Position numbers and translations under genes: made by a program
Part shown: piece by piece, positions 1 through 8,292 of the stretch
Layout of the letters: each line of letters starts with the position of its first letter
Numbering within the stretch: position 1 is the first letter of the stretch
Virus record (IMG/VR): IMGVR_UViG_3300033146_001429
Coordinates: 1-20,943 of that record
DNA: 20,943 nt
Origin: a virus
Reading direction: 5' to 3' (one strand)
The notes under the pieces: generated by a model
Databases searched by the model: none
What the model saw: the letters and a program-made list of their open reading frames with translations, nothing else
Told to the model about the DNA's origin: nothing

Positions 1-164
1 GAGCGACTCGCAACAACAGGCATCGGATCAACGATCTCTAGCCTGTCCTCAACACGCCCACCGTCAATCAGCCCAACAAGCCACTGACGGATCTGGTCGA
101 TTAGCGGGGGGAGGCTAAGACCGCCCAGTGACCCGCGCCCCCATAGGTTCAGATTAAGAAACAT
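1..164 (-). CDS. Hypothetical phage protein, 5' part only (runs off the left edge)
   Basis: An open frame begins with ATG at 164-162 and stays open for 54 codons to the window edge, so only the N-terminus is visible. Its ATG shares one base with the TAA stop of the preceding gene (TAATG), the same coupling seen elsewhere in this operon. A GGAG lies just before the overlap and can act as ribosome-binding site. The peptide starts MFLNLNLWGRG, then has an amphipathic stretch LIDQIRQWLVGLIDGG followed by an acidic segment. I recognise no family. Its place after the internal virion genes suggests a late structural or lysis gene, but that is inference from position only. Confidence 0.6.
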   Translation of the reverse strand, partial: MFLNLNLWGRGSLGGLSLPPLIDQIRQWLVGLIDGGRVEDRLEIVDPMPVVASR

Positions 165-472
165 TAAGCTCCTTCTACATCACAGGTGTTAATTTGGATT
201 TTCGTGGTTGCTTCGATTACTTGCCCTGCCTTTAGGATGAATGGGCGGGTTCGTTCGTATGCAGATAGCATCACGCCGTTATCTTCCGCAGGCTCAAGAG
301 TTCCTGTTCCGATAAGAAACCACGAAGCTCCGCCGTCGGCTTCTTTTATCTCAATGAGTTTATCGGCAGTAAATGCGGTCGTCGAGACATTCGCCTCTAC
401 CGTCTGCGCGGTGCTTGTGCAAAGTCCGCCAACCTGAATCGATGCTCCATTTGTGAATTGTTGCGCTTCCAT
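164..472 (-). CDS. Small hypothetical late protein (102 aa), possibly a virion surface protein
   Basis: The start ATG at 472 has GGAG six bases upstream. The protein is rich in Thr, Ala, Val and Gly with few charged clusters, and has beta-type segments such as ASWFLIGTGTLEPAEDNG and a C-terminal KIQINTCDVEGA. There is no signal peptide, membrane segment or coiled coil. The composition resembles small beta-sandwich decoration or fibre-associated proteins of phages, but I do not recognise a named family. It follows the giant ejection-type gene after a 53-base gap that may hold its own promoter, and is coupled by TAATG to the next gene on the left. That it is coding is well supported; the role is a guess. 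Confidence 0.7.
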   Translation of the reverse strand: MEAQQFTNGASIQVGGLCTSTAQTVEANVSTTAFTADKLIEIKEADGGASWFLIGTGTLEPAEDNGVMLSAYERTRPFILKAGQVIEATTKIQINTCDVEGA

Positions 473-495
473 AATGTTCTCCGTGTTTTGTTATA

Positions 496-522
496 GTTAT
501 ATTAAATCTCAATAAAGGTCAA
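496..522 (-). promoter_or_regulatory. Possible sigma70 promoter before the 102-aa gene
   Basis: On the minus strand TTGACC (522-517) is followed after 15 bases by TATAAC (501-496), a five-of-six match to the -10 consensus. The spacer is two bases shorter than the ideal 17. The 53-base AT-rich gap (473-525) is one of the few non-coding gaps in the left half, which supports a regulatory role. A weaker TAACTA box sits at the ideal 17-base spacing. Confidence 0.3.
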
Positions 523-525
523 TAG

Positions 526-3500
526 TCACTTCTTCCAATCAGGCTTGTCGACCGCTTTTATTCCAAACATAATACCGCCTGCCCAGCGAATAGGGTTCTT
601 GTATCCCAAGAAATCTGCATATTTACGCCCTGTTAATCCCTCGAACCGCCCGTGATTTATGGCGGCGGAGGTAATTCGCGCAGTGTTCTTCATGGGAACA
701 GACCCGGGGATTCCGGCCATTGGGGTGATATAATCAAATGCGTAAACCGCCGCTTCTCTTGCCGCGTGCTCATCGCCTTTAAGAATGGCGGCGATAACCC
801 GCCCAGTTTGTTTGAGGAACTTTTCGTGCGCTTCGCTGTCTTGCCACGATTTATCTTCCTTCCATGGCAATATCTTTGAAATCGAAATATCAACACCTTT
901 TCCGAAAGCAGGAATCACCGAGCCGAGAGTTCCATTGTTTACGGTCGGATCAAACAACGCCTTCTTGAGTTTGTCGCCAAGGATCAGGCTCATAATAAGG
1001 GCGATAAATCGTTGAGCAATCACCCATTTTACATGCCTTGCCACTCTCTCCGCCCTTGGAGTCTTCATCCCAGCCAGCCCCACCGTCTTCATCGTCTGCC
1101 CGAACGCTGTGAATACGTAGGACTGCATCGGCTTCATAAATCTATACAACGAAGAGTTCAGCATAGGGTTGCGGCAAAGAGAGTCGTACATAGACTGCGT
1201 TTGCGCCGCAACAAAATCAGCATGGATCAGCGCTTCTTCGTCGGATGCCTTTAGTGTTTCTTTTGCATATCGGTATCCGGCATCCCAGGATACTTCCACC
1301 GTAAACCGCTCCATCGGTTTTGCCGCTAACCCGTTTATCCATCTCCTGAACAGTTCCCTTTTCGTCTTGGATAAGCCCGCGCTCTCTATGTCTGACACCG
1401 CTTGCAAACCATCAACATTGTCGCCATCTTTAATGATAGGCACGTATCCCCCAGATGTGTCAATTTCGCCCCTTTTGAACCGCTTAATAGATTTCCAAGT
1501 CTCTCTAAAGCCAACTTCTATTCCCGTAAGCGTCAGCGAAGTCCATTGCGTCACCAACGTCCATCCAAAGTTTCCGGTCAAATATGCGTTGACGCGCGCC
1601 CTTGAAATCAAGTTTGCAGATTCAAGCATAAGACGATAGATTTGCTCTGGAGTCCGCCCATTGACAATATCCGAATTGGAATATATTCCGTCAGGGTCGG
1701 GCGTTGCTCCCTTCCAGTCGGCAACCAAGCCGCTAATACCTTCGAGCACTTTGTTTTCCCACTCGAACGGCTTGTTCTTCACGTTCCGATCATTAAGGTT
1801 TCTCCACCAGTCGGCGGCAGGTTTATTTCCTTGCGACTCTAGATAATCTGCCCATGCCTCGAACTGTGCGGCGCGCTGGGGCAGTACGGCTCCTCTGTCG
1901 GCGTGAGACATTATTGAGGAATAATACCCCAAGAAATCCTTATTATCCAACGCCTGCTTCTCAAAGATTGCGCGCGCGGCATTGCGTAAAATAGAGCTTT
2001 TTGTTTTTTCTCCCTCTGCTTCTTTCGCAAATTCAAGATAAGTCAGCATCTCTTCTTCTGTCTGAACCCCTTCCTGTACAGCCCGTTCAATGGCCGCAAA
2101 TGCAATGCGCCGTTCTGTAGACAATTCAGAAACCTTTGACCGATGATCGCGAGAAAGTGCTATCTGAACCTTTCCGGCTACTAGCGATTTCATCATCATG
2201 TCGGCCATGTCGGCGGTTTCGCGATTAACGCCAAACTCCTTCATTATATCGGGAATTCTCATTCCGCGCTCATAGCCTAAAAAGATGCTGTGGAGATCGT
2301 TATTCCTTTGCGCTCGTTGCTTCTTGTCTAGGCCAACCAACATCTTCTCTACCGTCGCTTCGCGCCTTTCCTCAAGCGTTCGCAGGTTTGCCGCATCTGC
2401 AAACAGTCGATGAAGAACGCGAGAATGCGCCCCGTACCAACGTCCATCCTCCGTCATCCCGTCAAGGCCGTCTAAGAATTGCGTCATCATTGATGGCTCG
2501 ATAAGCATTGACCAAGTTGTCCCGTATTTCTTCGCCAAATCCGAAAGGATGCCAGCGTTCTCGCCAACCACAGACGCAATGCTTGGGATTTGCGCTCCGC
2601 CGCCGTCCTTTTGAAACATGGAAACAGATGCAAAAAACTCGTCGCTTAGGCTCGCTTGCTCGTATACACCAAGGCGCGTTGCCTCTTTCTCGACAGCGCG
2701 GGCATCGTCTAAAATCTCCAGAAGTTTTTCTTCTTTTGGAGTCAGTTCCTGCTCGCTCTTCTTTTTCTCTAAAGCAACCGCAATCTCGTTCGCGTTCCCC
2801 TTAACAGAATCAATCTGTGTCCCGAGTTCTTCGGCGATTGCGGCCAGCATTGCTGAGTCGCGCACAAGATTTTCAACTTGTCGCACGGGATCTTTTAGAA
2901 CTCCTTCAAATTTCCCGTGGCGTTTCTTCATGCTACCGCTTGAGTGCCGAATAAGGTCTTCGATGGTTGTTCCTGCGAAACCACCGTTGCCGTCACCATG
3001 ACGAAGCGGAAAATAAAATCCAGCCACAGCCTCGAAATCTATGCCGAAGGTGTCGGAAATTTCCTCGTACATCGTTCGGTTCTTCTCTGCAAAGACATCC
3101 CACCTTGTAAAAAATTCGCGCGTAGGCTTGTCGAGTTCAGAGAACTTCACCTCTTTGACGGTAGGATCATAGTCTTGAGCGAAGGACGCGTATTGCATTA
3201 TGCGGTCAAAATCTTCTTGTGTGAGGCTCCGAAGGTTCTCAACATCGATTTCAGCCATCCATTGACCCGCCAGATGGTCGCCCCGTTCCTGAATGCGGTG
3301 CATTGCATCAATTAGGGACTGTGATTGCGCCGACGCGTCAGCAACCCTTATAGGCTCCTCTCTGGTCTCCACGCGGTTTGTTTCGATGTCTGTCACCTTT
3401 TGAGTGCCGCTCGCCACTTCTGCGGCATTTACGACGGCTTTATAGTAGTTGCTTTGATGTGGAACGCCCTCGCTTTCAAGAATCGCCTGTACGGTTGCTA

Positions 3501-6500
3501 CAGATCCATCGCGGATGTGTTGGATCAATAATTCGTGTCGCCTCTCAATAGTGTTCCACGCCAGACGTGAAGAAAAATCAGAAGCGTATTCATCAAAATC
3601 AACGGTTTCCCCTGCTTCGTCATACTGCTTTCTTGCCGCTCTATCCCTTGCTTCGGAGCGTTTTGACATGTTCCCTGCAAATAAATCCCTTCCGGCTTGC
3701 TCGAATAACACCTCTGCTTCGGCTGTTCGTCCCGCTAAGCGGAAATCGGGTTTCTGGAAGTCTGCCTCTTCTGCCAGCGATGCCGCCGCCTTTCTTTCTT
3801 TCCGAATGCCTCTTGCCCGATCTTTGACCTCTGCGATTAGTGCTTCGGCATGAGATGGGCTAGAAGCCTTGCTCTGTAACGCTTCAATCAGGGCAGGGGG
3901 GGCTTTCTCTCCGCTTACAAACGATTCGGCGATAAGATCGATTAGGTCGTTCACTTCCATTTCCTTGCCATCAGGCAACTGGTCGGGCTTCTGCGGTTGG
4001 GCGGGGGCAGGGAAATAATCTGTCAGATCTTCTGCAATCTCCACATCGCTATAATCGGGATCTTCTGCAATATTCTTGTTTAGAGTGGCAGTTGTTTCCG
4101 GCGTAGGGTTTTCCAATGCTCGTCGCAGGTTGCTCTGTTGTAAAAGATCGGCTTGCGAAACAATCGCATCGATTCCCGCCGCATCATTGTTTTGGTGAAG
4201 CGCGTAGAGTTCCCCGAATGTCCACGGAACCCTTGATTTCGCATCGAATTTTTGCCGCAGTGTCACAAGTGCGCCCTTCGGCGTGGGCGTTGCCTGTGGT
4301 GTAGGCGGCGAAGGAGGGCGGGTGGCGGGGGCGGTCTTGTGCGCGCCCTGCGCCTGTGCTTCGGCTGGGGTAAATATCATATTATTGCGTAGCCATTCCT
4401 TGGCTACAGGATCGCCCTTGCGGCCTCTGGCCGCCATCTCCTTCACGAATGCCGCGCGATTCGCGTTCGCATCGGAACCGACCGCTCGGGTTGTAGACAA
4501 AGCCTTATCAATCCACTTGTTGCGCGACTTGTTGCGCGGCTCGTGTCCGCCCCTGAACATTAACAGCATAAAGGTGGTATCCACCGACGCTTTAAGGACA
4601 GCCGTTTCTACATCCTCTCCGGCATTAATGCGCGCGGCGGAATTAAGCATCGTCATCGCCGTTGCACCTGCCACAGGATTTACGGAAAACATCCCAAGAG
4701 CGGCACCAAATTTCGCGCCTTCAGTTGCGCCGTGTATCGGGTCGTCCGGATTTGAAATTGCCCCGACCGTCCCTAAGGTTGAGCCACTGGACAACGAGCG
4801 GTCAAGAAAGGGAGCCGCCTTGCTTTTACTCAATCGCTCCAATGCGGGCGACAACTTGCGTAGGCCGGGCACCTTTTTAATATGTTCAGCAACTTTTGCC
4901 ACTGTTGCATTCGCTCCGATCACCTTTCCGCCCACCATAAATGCTGGGATTTCATTGGCCAGCTTCACAGCCGCCTGCTGGTGCTCCTTCGCCTCGCGCT
5001 CAAAGGCAGGGGTATCGCTTTGGGCCTTGTTGATTAAATCGGCATAGGTCTTTAATGCTTCCGGCGAACTCCACTCCGCCGCCGCCGCATAACTTTCCCG
5101 ATAACCCTTCAATCGCTCTTCGTTTTCTGCAATGCGCACCTGACGAGCGCGTTGCTCTTCATCGCTTTCGCCCGGCAGTTTTCCCCAACCCGCCAGAGCT
5201 GGCTTGTATTTCTCATAGACTTGCTGTTCAACCTCGGTCATCGCCAGTCCGCGATCCACAGGGAATTCATCTGCCGCCGTCTTATGGGCATATTCCTCCC
5301 GCGCCTTGCGCGATTTAATCAGCTTCTTAACGCCCTTATCCTTCATCAACTCCTGGGCGCGTTCATTGCGGCGCATCGTCAGCGTATCCCACTGCTGTCC
5401 CTTCTTAAAAATCTCTTCAAACGAAGGCAGCCCCAGCATTTCCAGCTCCTCCGGCTTGCTGGGAACCGCCGCCCCATCTACATCGCCGTAGGCTACACCC
5501 GTTTTCTTATCCACATAATAGGTTTTGCTTGGGTCAGAATGGTTTTCGGCATCCACAGCCTTTGCAACATTATAAGAGTTTGCAATAGCAGGAGTCGCAT
5601 TAGGCCCGTATTCGACCTGCTGAATCGCCATTAATTCGGCATCATCAAGAAGTCGCCCCTCTCGCTCTGAATAATACCGCCTCGATTTTTCCAGTTCAAC
5701 CGTTTCGGGCGGAACTGGAGTAGGAGTAGCAGGGAAACTTGAGTGCTTTAGATTCCATCCAGCGATTAATGCTCTATCGTTTTGCTCTCTATATGCCTCG
5801 AAGTCTGCTGATTCACCAGACTCTGCCGATGTCTTTTTATTGGTATATCGCTCTTTCCATACGCGCGTTGCTTTCTGGGCAAAGTGATTATTAAATTCTT
5901 CTGTAACTTCTTCTTCGGAAAGCGTGTGCTTCCGCTGGTTTAATTGCATTAAAAACTGCCCAGTTTCTTGCACCCAATCGGGATCGCTCCCTCCCATTGC
6001 AAGATAATCTGAAATTTTGCGCTGGCCGTCTGCATAAATTCCCTCAAGTTTTACCACGTGTTGCTTGGCGTACCAGCCAGCATCGTACATTGCTACCGAT
6101 TCCTGATTGTCTATATTAGAATATGCAAGGGTGGCAAGCTGTGCATAGCTGGAATAAACCAGCGAGTCGCGAATTTCCTTCCGTTTTTTTGGTGAATAAT
6201 AAATGCCATCAGGGTCAATGTCGGACTTATTTGCTGGCTCTTTAAATTGTTCAATATAATCGTCGGCCCTCTTCTCGATTGCCTTCATCACCTCGGACAG
6301 CGTTTTCTTTTTGTTTGCGTATTTGACCAGCTCCATCTGAATCGCGGGAAAAGTCGCATCGCCTCGATTCTCTGGGAGTTCTGCCATTATCGCCGCGCCT
6401 CTCGAAATGCTTGCGGCAACAGCTTCAACCTGCTCGTCCTCAATCTTTTTGCCCAGCGCATTAAATACCACTACTGCATCAGTAGAGTCCAGTTTTCCGC

Positions 6501-7335
6501 TCGCCGCGCCCTTCATAAGTTTTGTATTATTTGCTGCCGCTTGAGTAACGCGTTGCGCCCGATCCTTAACCGCTGTGCTTTTTATTGATGCAATTCCTGC
6601 ATTGAGAGCGTTTTCTGTTGCCATTCGTCGCTTCGGATCTGTTTGCTTTGCGGCGTTTTCAGTATTCAATTCTTCCATTTGGTTTATGGCTTCACCTGCT
6701 CCCATTTCTCCGGCTTGAGTTTGGGTCATGATGGTAGCAAGCCTGTTGTTATATGCGGATGAGTAGAGGTCGCTGATGGTTTCCTTTGTCGCAACAACTC
6801 CGATGCTATCGACCAGCGCGGCCTCTTGTTGGGAATAATCCCCGCCTGCCGCAATGATGTTGCCCATATTGGTTTTTATTCTGGATGTGTATTCTCCCAG
6901 TTCCATTGAAGCCTGTTCGAGTACGCCCTCTGTCTCGATTGCTTGCCTCGAAACATCCCAGTTCTGGCTAATACGCCGATAAGAGGTATTGCTATATTGC
7001 TGATTTAGGTTGGCGGCCTCAAAATCCGCAAGCAAAGGCGCGACGACAACATCATTTACGTTTGAGATCGTTGCTGTCCCGTTCTTTATAGCATCAGCCT
7101 TGCCCTTTTCAATATCTGCAATTAGCTTCCGTTTGCGAACTTCGTAGTCCGACCAATCTGCCTCCTGCTTTAGTTGAGTTCTTCGATTGCCAAATTCGGT
7201 AGCTATCTTGGTAGCCTCGCCGCCCAGTTGCGCCATCGCTTTAAATGGAGATGCGGCAACCTGCGGGTTCATTTCAACGGCGGTTCCTTGTGTGGAAACC
7301 GTTGATTGTCTTTGGTAAAGTGGAATCTTTGGCAT
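526..7335 (-). CDS. Giant virion/ejection protein (2269 aa), large-polyvalent-protein type
   Basis: This is the largest gene of the window, at the position where T7-like phages encode their big internal virion protein (T7 gp16, about 1318 aa). Its ATG overlaps the stop of the previous gene (TAATG). Residues 1-700 are mostly helical and charged. Residues 790-930 hold Gly/Ala-rich hydrophobic stretches (GATEGAKFGAALGMF, AGATAMTMLNSAARI) that could insert in a membrane. A Pro-rich linker (1000-1020) leads to a helical middle part with a YFPLRHGDG motif near 1441. Residues 1550-1850 are helical. The end (about 1900-2260) has NFGWTLVTQWTSL, a WDAGYRYAKE...EALIHADFVAAQTQ pattern and a hydrophobic helix IALIMSLILG. 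This C-terminal pattern resembles the large polyvalent proteins of phages. I see no lytic transglycosylase, protease, methyltransferase or polymerase motif. Ejection into the cell is inferred from position, size and the absence of other candidates. Confidence 0.75.
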   Translation of the reverse strand: MPKIPLYQRQSTVSTQGTAVEMNPQVAASPFKAMAQLGGEATKIATEFGNRRTQLKQEADWSDYEVRKRKLIADIEKGKADAIKNGTATISNVNDVVVAPLLADFEAANLNQQYSNTSYRRISQNWDVSRQAIETEGVLEQASMELGEYTSRIKTNMGNIIAAGGDYSQQEAALVDSIGVVATKETISDLYSSAYNNRLATIMTQTQAGEMGAGEAINQMEELNTENAAKQTDPKRRMATENALNAGIASIKSTAVKDRAQRVTQAAANNTKLMKGAASGKLDSTDAVVVFNALGKKIEDEQVEAVAASISRGAAIMAELPENRGDATFPAIQMELVKYANKKKTLSEVMKAIEKRADDYIEQFKEPANKSDIDPDGIYYSPKKRKEIRDSLVYSSYAQLATLAYSNIDNQESVAMYDAGWYAKQHVVKLEGIYADGQRKISDYLAMGGSDPDWVQETGQFLMQLNQRKHTLSEEEVTEEFNNHFAQKATRVWKERYTNKKTSAESGESADFEAYREQNDRALIAGWNLKHSSFPATPTPVPPETVELEKSRRYYSEREGRLLDDAELMAIQQVEYGPNATPAIANSYNVAKAVDAENHSDPSKTYYVDKKTGVAYGDVDGAAVPSKPEELEMLGLPSFEEIFKKGQQWDTLTMRRNERAQELMKDKGVKKLIKSRKAREEYAHKTAADEFPVDRGLAMTEVEQQVYEKYKPALAGWGKLPGESDEEQRARQVRIAENEERLKGYRESYAAAAEWSSPEALKTYADLINKAQSDTPAFEREAKEHQQAAVKLANEIPAFMVGGKVIGANATVAKVAEHIKKVPGLRKLSPALERLSKSKAAPFLDRSLSSGSTLGTVGAISNPDDPIHGATEGAKFGAALGMFSVNPVAGATAMTMLNSAARINAGEDVETAVLKASVDTTFMLLMFRGGHEPRNKSRNKWIDKALSTTRAVGSDANANRAAFVKEMAARGRKGDPVAKEWLRNNMIFTPAEAQAQGAHKTAPATRPPSPPTPQATPTPKGALVTLRQKFDAKSRVPWTFGELYALHQNNDAAGIDAIVSQADLLQQSNLRRALENPTPETTATLNKNIAEDPDYSDVEIAEDLTDYFPAPAQPQKPDQLPDGKEMEVNDLIDLIAESFVSGEKAPPALIEALQSKASSPSHAEALIAEVKDRARGIRKERKAAASLAEEADFQKPDFRLAGRTAEAEVLFEQAGRDLFAGNMSKRSEARDRAARKQYDEAGETVDFDEYASDFSSRLAWNTIERRHELLIQHIRDGSVATVQAILESEGVPHQSNYYKAVVNAAEVASGTQKVTDIETNRVETREEPIRVADASAQSQSLIDAMHRIQERGDHLAGQWMAEIDVENLRSLTQEDFDRIMQYASFAQDYDPTVKEVKFSELDKPTREFFTRWDVFAEKNRTMYEEISDTFGIDFEAVAGFYFPLRHGDGNGGFAGTTIEDLIRHSSGSMKKRHGKFEGVLKDPVRQVENLVRDSAMLAAIAEELGTQIDSVKGNANEIAVALEKKKSEQELTPKEEKLLEILDDARAVEKEATRLGVYEQASLSDEFFASVSMFQKDGGGAQIPSIASVVGENAGILSDLAKKYGTTWSMLIEPSMMTQFLDGLDGMTEDGRWYGAHSRVLHRLFADAANLRTLEERREATVEKMLVGLDKKQRAQRNNDLHSIFLGYERGMRIPDIMKEFGVNRETADMADMMMKSLVAGKVQIALSRDHRSKVSELSTERRIAFAAIERAVQEGVQTEEEMLTYLEFAKEAEGEKTKSSILRNAARAIFEKQALDNKDFLGYYSSIMSHADRGAVLPQRAAQFEAWADYLESQGNKPAADWWRNLNDRNVKNKPFEWENKVLEGISGLVADWKGATPDPDGIYSNSDIVNGRTPEQIYRLMLESANLISRARVNAYLTGNFGWTLVTQWTSLTLTGIEVGFRETWKSIKRFKRGEIDTSGGYVPIIKDGDNVDGLQAVSDIESAGLSKTKRELFRRWINGLAAKPMERFTVEVSWDAGYRYAKETLKASDEEALIHADFVAAQTQSMYDSLCRNPMLNSSLYRFMKPMQSYVFTAFGQTMKTVGLAGMKTPRAERVARHVKWVIAQRFIALIMSLILGDKLKKALFDPTVNNGTLGSVIPAFGKGVDISISKILPWKEDKSWQDSEAHEKFLKQTGRVIAAILKGDEHAAREAAVYAFDYITPMAGIPGSVPMKNTARITSAAINHGRFEGLTGRKYADFLGYKNPIRWAGGIMFGIKAVDKPDWKK

Positions 7336-7847
7336 TACTGCATCCTATATTTCAAGTTTTTGGGAGCGGAGGAACCATCCAGTCCGGAGGGTTGCTTTCC
7401 ATCGTTATATTGTTTGCCCACAGAGTTTGCCCCCGAAAGTAGTGTTGCCCCGACTTTGAACATTGCTGTCCGCCGCGCCGTCTTGCCCTCCCACTTGCTC
7501 ATAGCCGCCGTGTTCTCAAGTGATTGAGCCTCCTTCATCCGGTTATGTCGCTCGGCCATTATATCAAGCTCCATATCCTTCGCCTGTTCCATCATAACAA
7601 GCAAAGGTGTGCCTGTGGTCGGAACGGCTCCGGCCTTGCTGTATGCGGCTCTCTGCTCGGCTTTAAGACGGCGCGCATTCTTGTGTGCCAGCGACGTTTC
7701 CGCCTCCATTGCCCGTGCAGTCGCGTCGGCGCGTTGCCGGGCCACCTCGGCATTGTAATCTGCGGCATCTTTGGCCGACTCGCCAGCCGCATATTGCCCA
7801 TAAGCAGTGACTGCCGTACTTGCGACGGCTACTACTATCCAAGACAT
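7335..7847 (-). CDS. Small internal virion protein (T7 gp14-like position)
   Basis: A 170-residue protein with a short hydrophobic N-terminus (MSWIVVAVASTAVTAYG) followed by a long Ala-rich helix (AAGESAKDAADYNAEVARQR) and a TTGTPLLVMMEQAKDMELD segment. This arrangement is typical of the small internal virion proteins of podoviruses that precede the giant ejection protein; T7 gp14 (196 aa) plays this part and helps build the channel through the outer membrane. The start ATG at 7847 has GGAGGG just upstream and overlaps the end of the cupin gene by 13 bases. The stop is coupled to the giant gene through TAATG. Family assignment rests on architecture and position. The tail after residue 130 is polar and unremarkable. 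Confidence 0.7.
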   Translation of the reverse strand: MSWIVVAVASTAVTAYGQYAAGESAKDAADYNAEVARQRADATARAMEAETSLAHKNARRLKAEQRAAYSKAGAVPTTGTPLLVMMEQAKDMELDIMAERHNRMKEAQSLENTAAMSKWEGKTARRTAMFKVGATLLSGANSVGKQYNDGKQPSGLDGSSAPKNLKYRMQ

Positions 7848-8290
7848 AATCCCTCCAATGCCGCCATCTGGTTTTCGGTCAACTCTCTATCTGAAAAATC
7901 TTTTGCTATCACATGATCCTCAAGGCGTTCTAAGTCTGTTGTGTTTTCGGGGTTATGGTGAACCGTTACCCATGCTGTATCTTCGTGCGTGTAAACAACG
8001 CGCTTGGTTCCAGCGGGGCTAATCATGTAGCATGGGGCGGTCAAATGCTCCGTGCCGCCATCTTCTGTGAACACGCTAACCTTGCCAGCCATTAAAAAAT
8101 TCGGATGCGCGTTTTTGTGAATCTTCCCAACTAGAAGCGTTCCAGCGGGAATCTGGATCTCGCGCACATACATTTCCGGCGCAAACGAGTGCGTTAGCGG
8201 ACACAGCTCCGTATCGCCAAAAACAGCCCCCGCTATCTGCCCGATGGACTTTTCAATTTCTTCAACCTTGGTTCTTTTTGCCAGATCCAT
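7835..8290 (-). CDS. Cupin-fold phage protein (151 aa)
   Basis: Residues 30-115 read like a single cupin barrel: REIQIPAGTLLVGKIHKNAH, then FLMAGKVSVFTEDGG, YMISPAGTKRVVYTHEDTAW and VHHNP. His residues at KIHKNAH and THED are in places where cupins bind metal, but the classic full set of ligands is not clear, so catalysis cannot be claimed. Similar small cupin proteins occur in structural operons of many podoviruses, where their job is unknown; a structural or regulatory role is as likely as an enzyme. The gene lies two bases after the nozzle gene, with GAGG upstream of its ATG, and overlaps the next gene by 13 bases. The C-terminal part (DRELTENQMAALEGLCLG) is a short helix. Confidence 0.75.
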   Translation of the reverse strand: MDLAKRTKVEEIEKSIGQIAGAVFGDTELCPLTHSFAPEMYVREIQIPAGTLLVGKIHKNAHPNFLMAGKVSVFTEDGGTEHLTAPCYMISPAGTKRVVYTHEDTAWVTVHHNPENTTDLERLEDHVIAKDFSDRELTENQMAALEGLCLG

Positions 8291-8292
8291 TG

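Noticed and set aside
1169-1639. 156-residue open frame on the plus strand
   Set aside because: It is antisense to the conserved C-terminal part of the giant gene and has no recognisable protein pattern.
4283-5047. 254-residue open frame on the plus strand
   Set aside because: It lies entirely antisense to the giant virion gene, has an Ala/Ser/Pro-rich shadow composition and no plausible promoter or ribosome-binding site.
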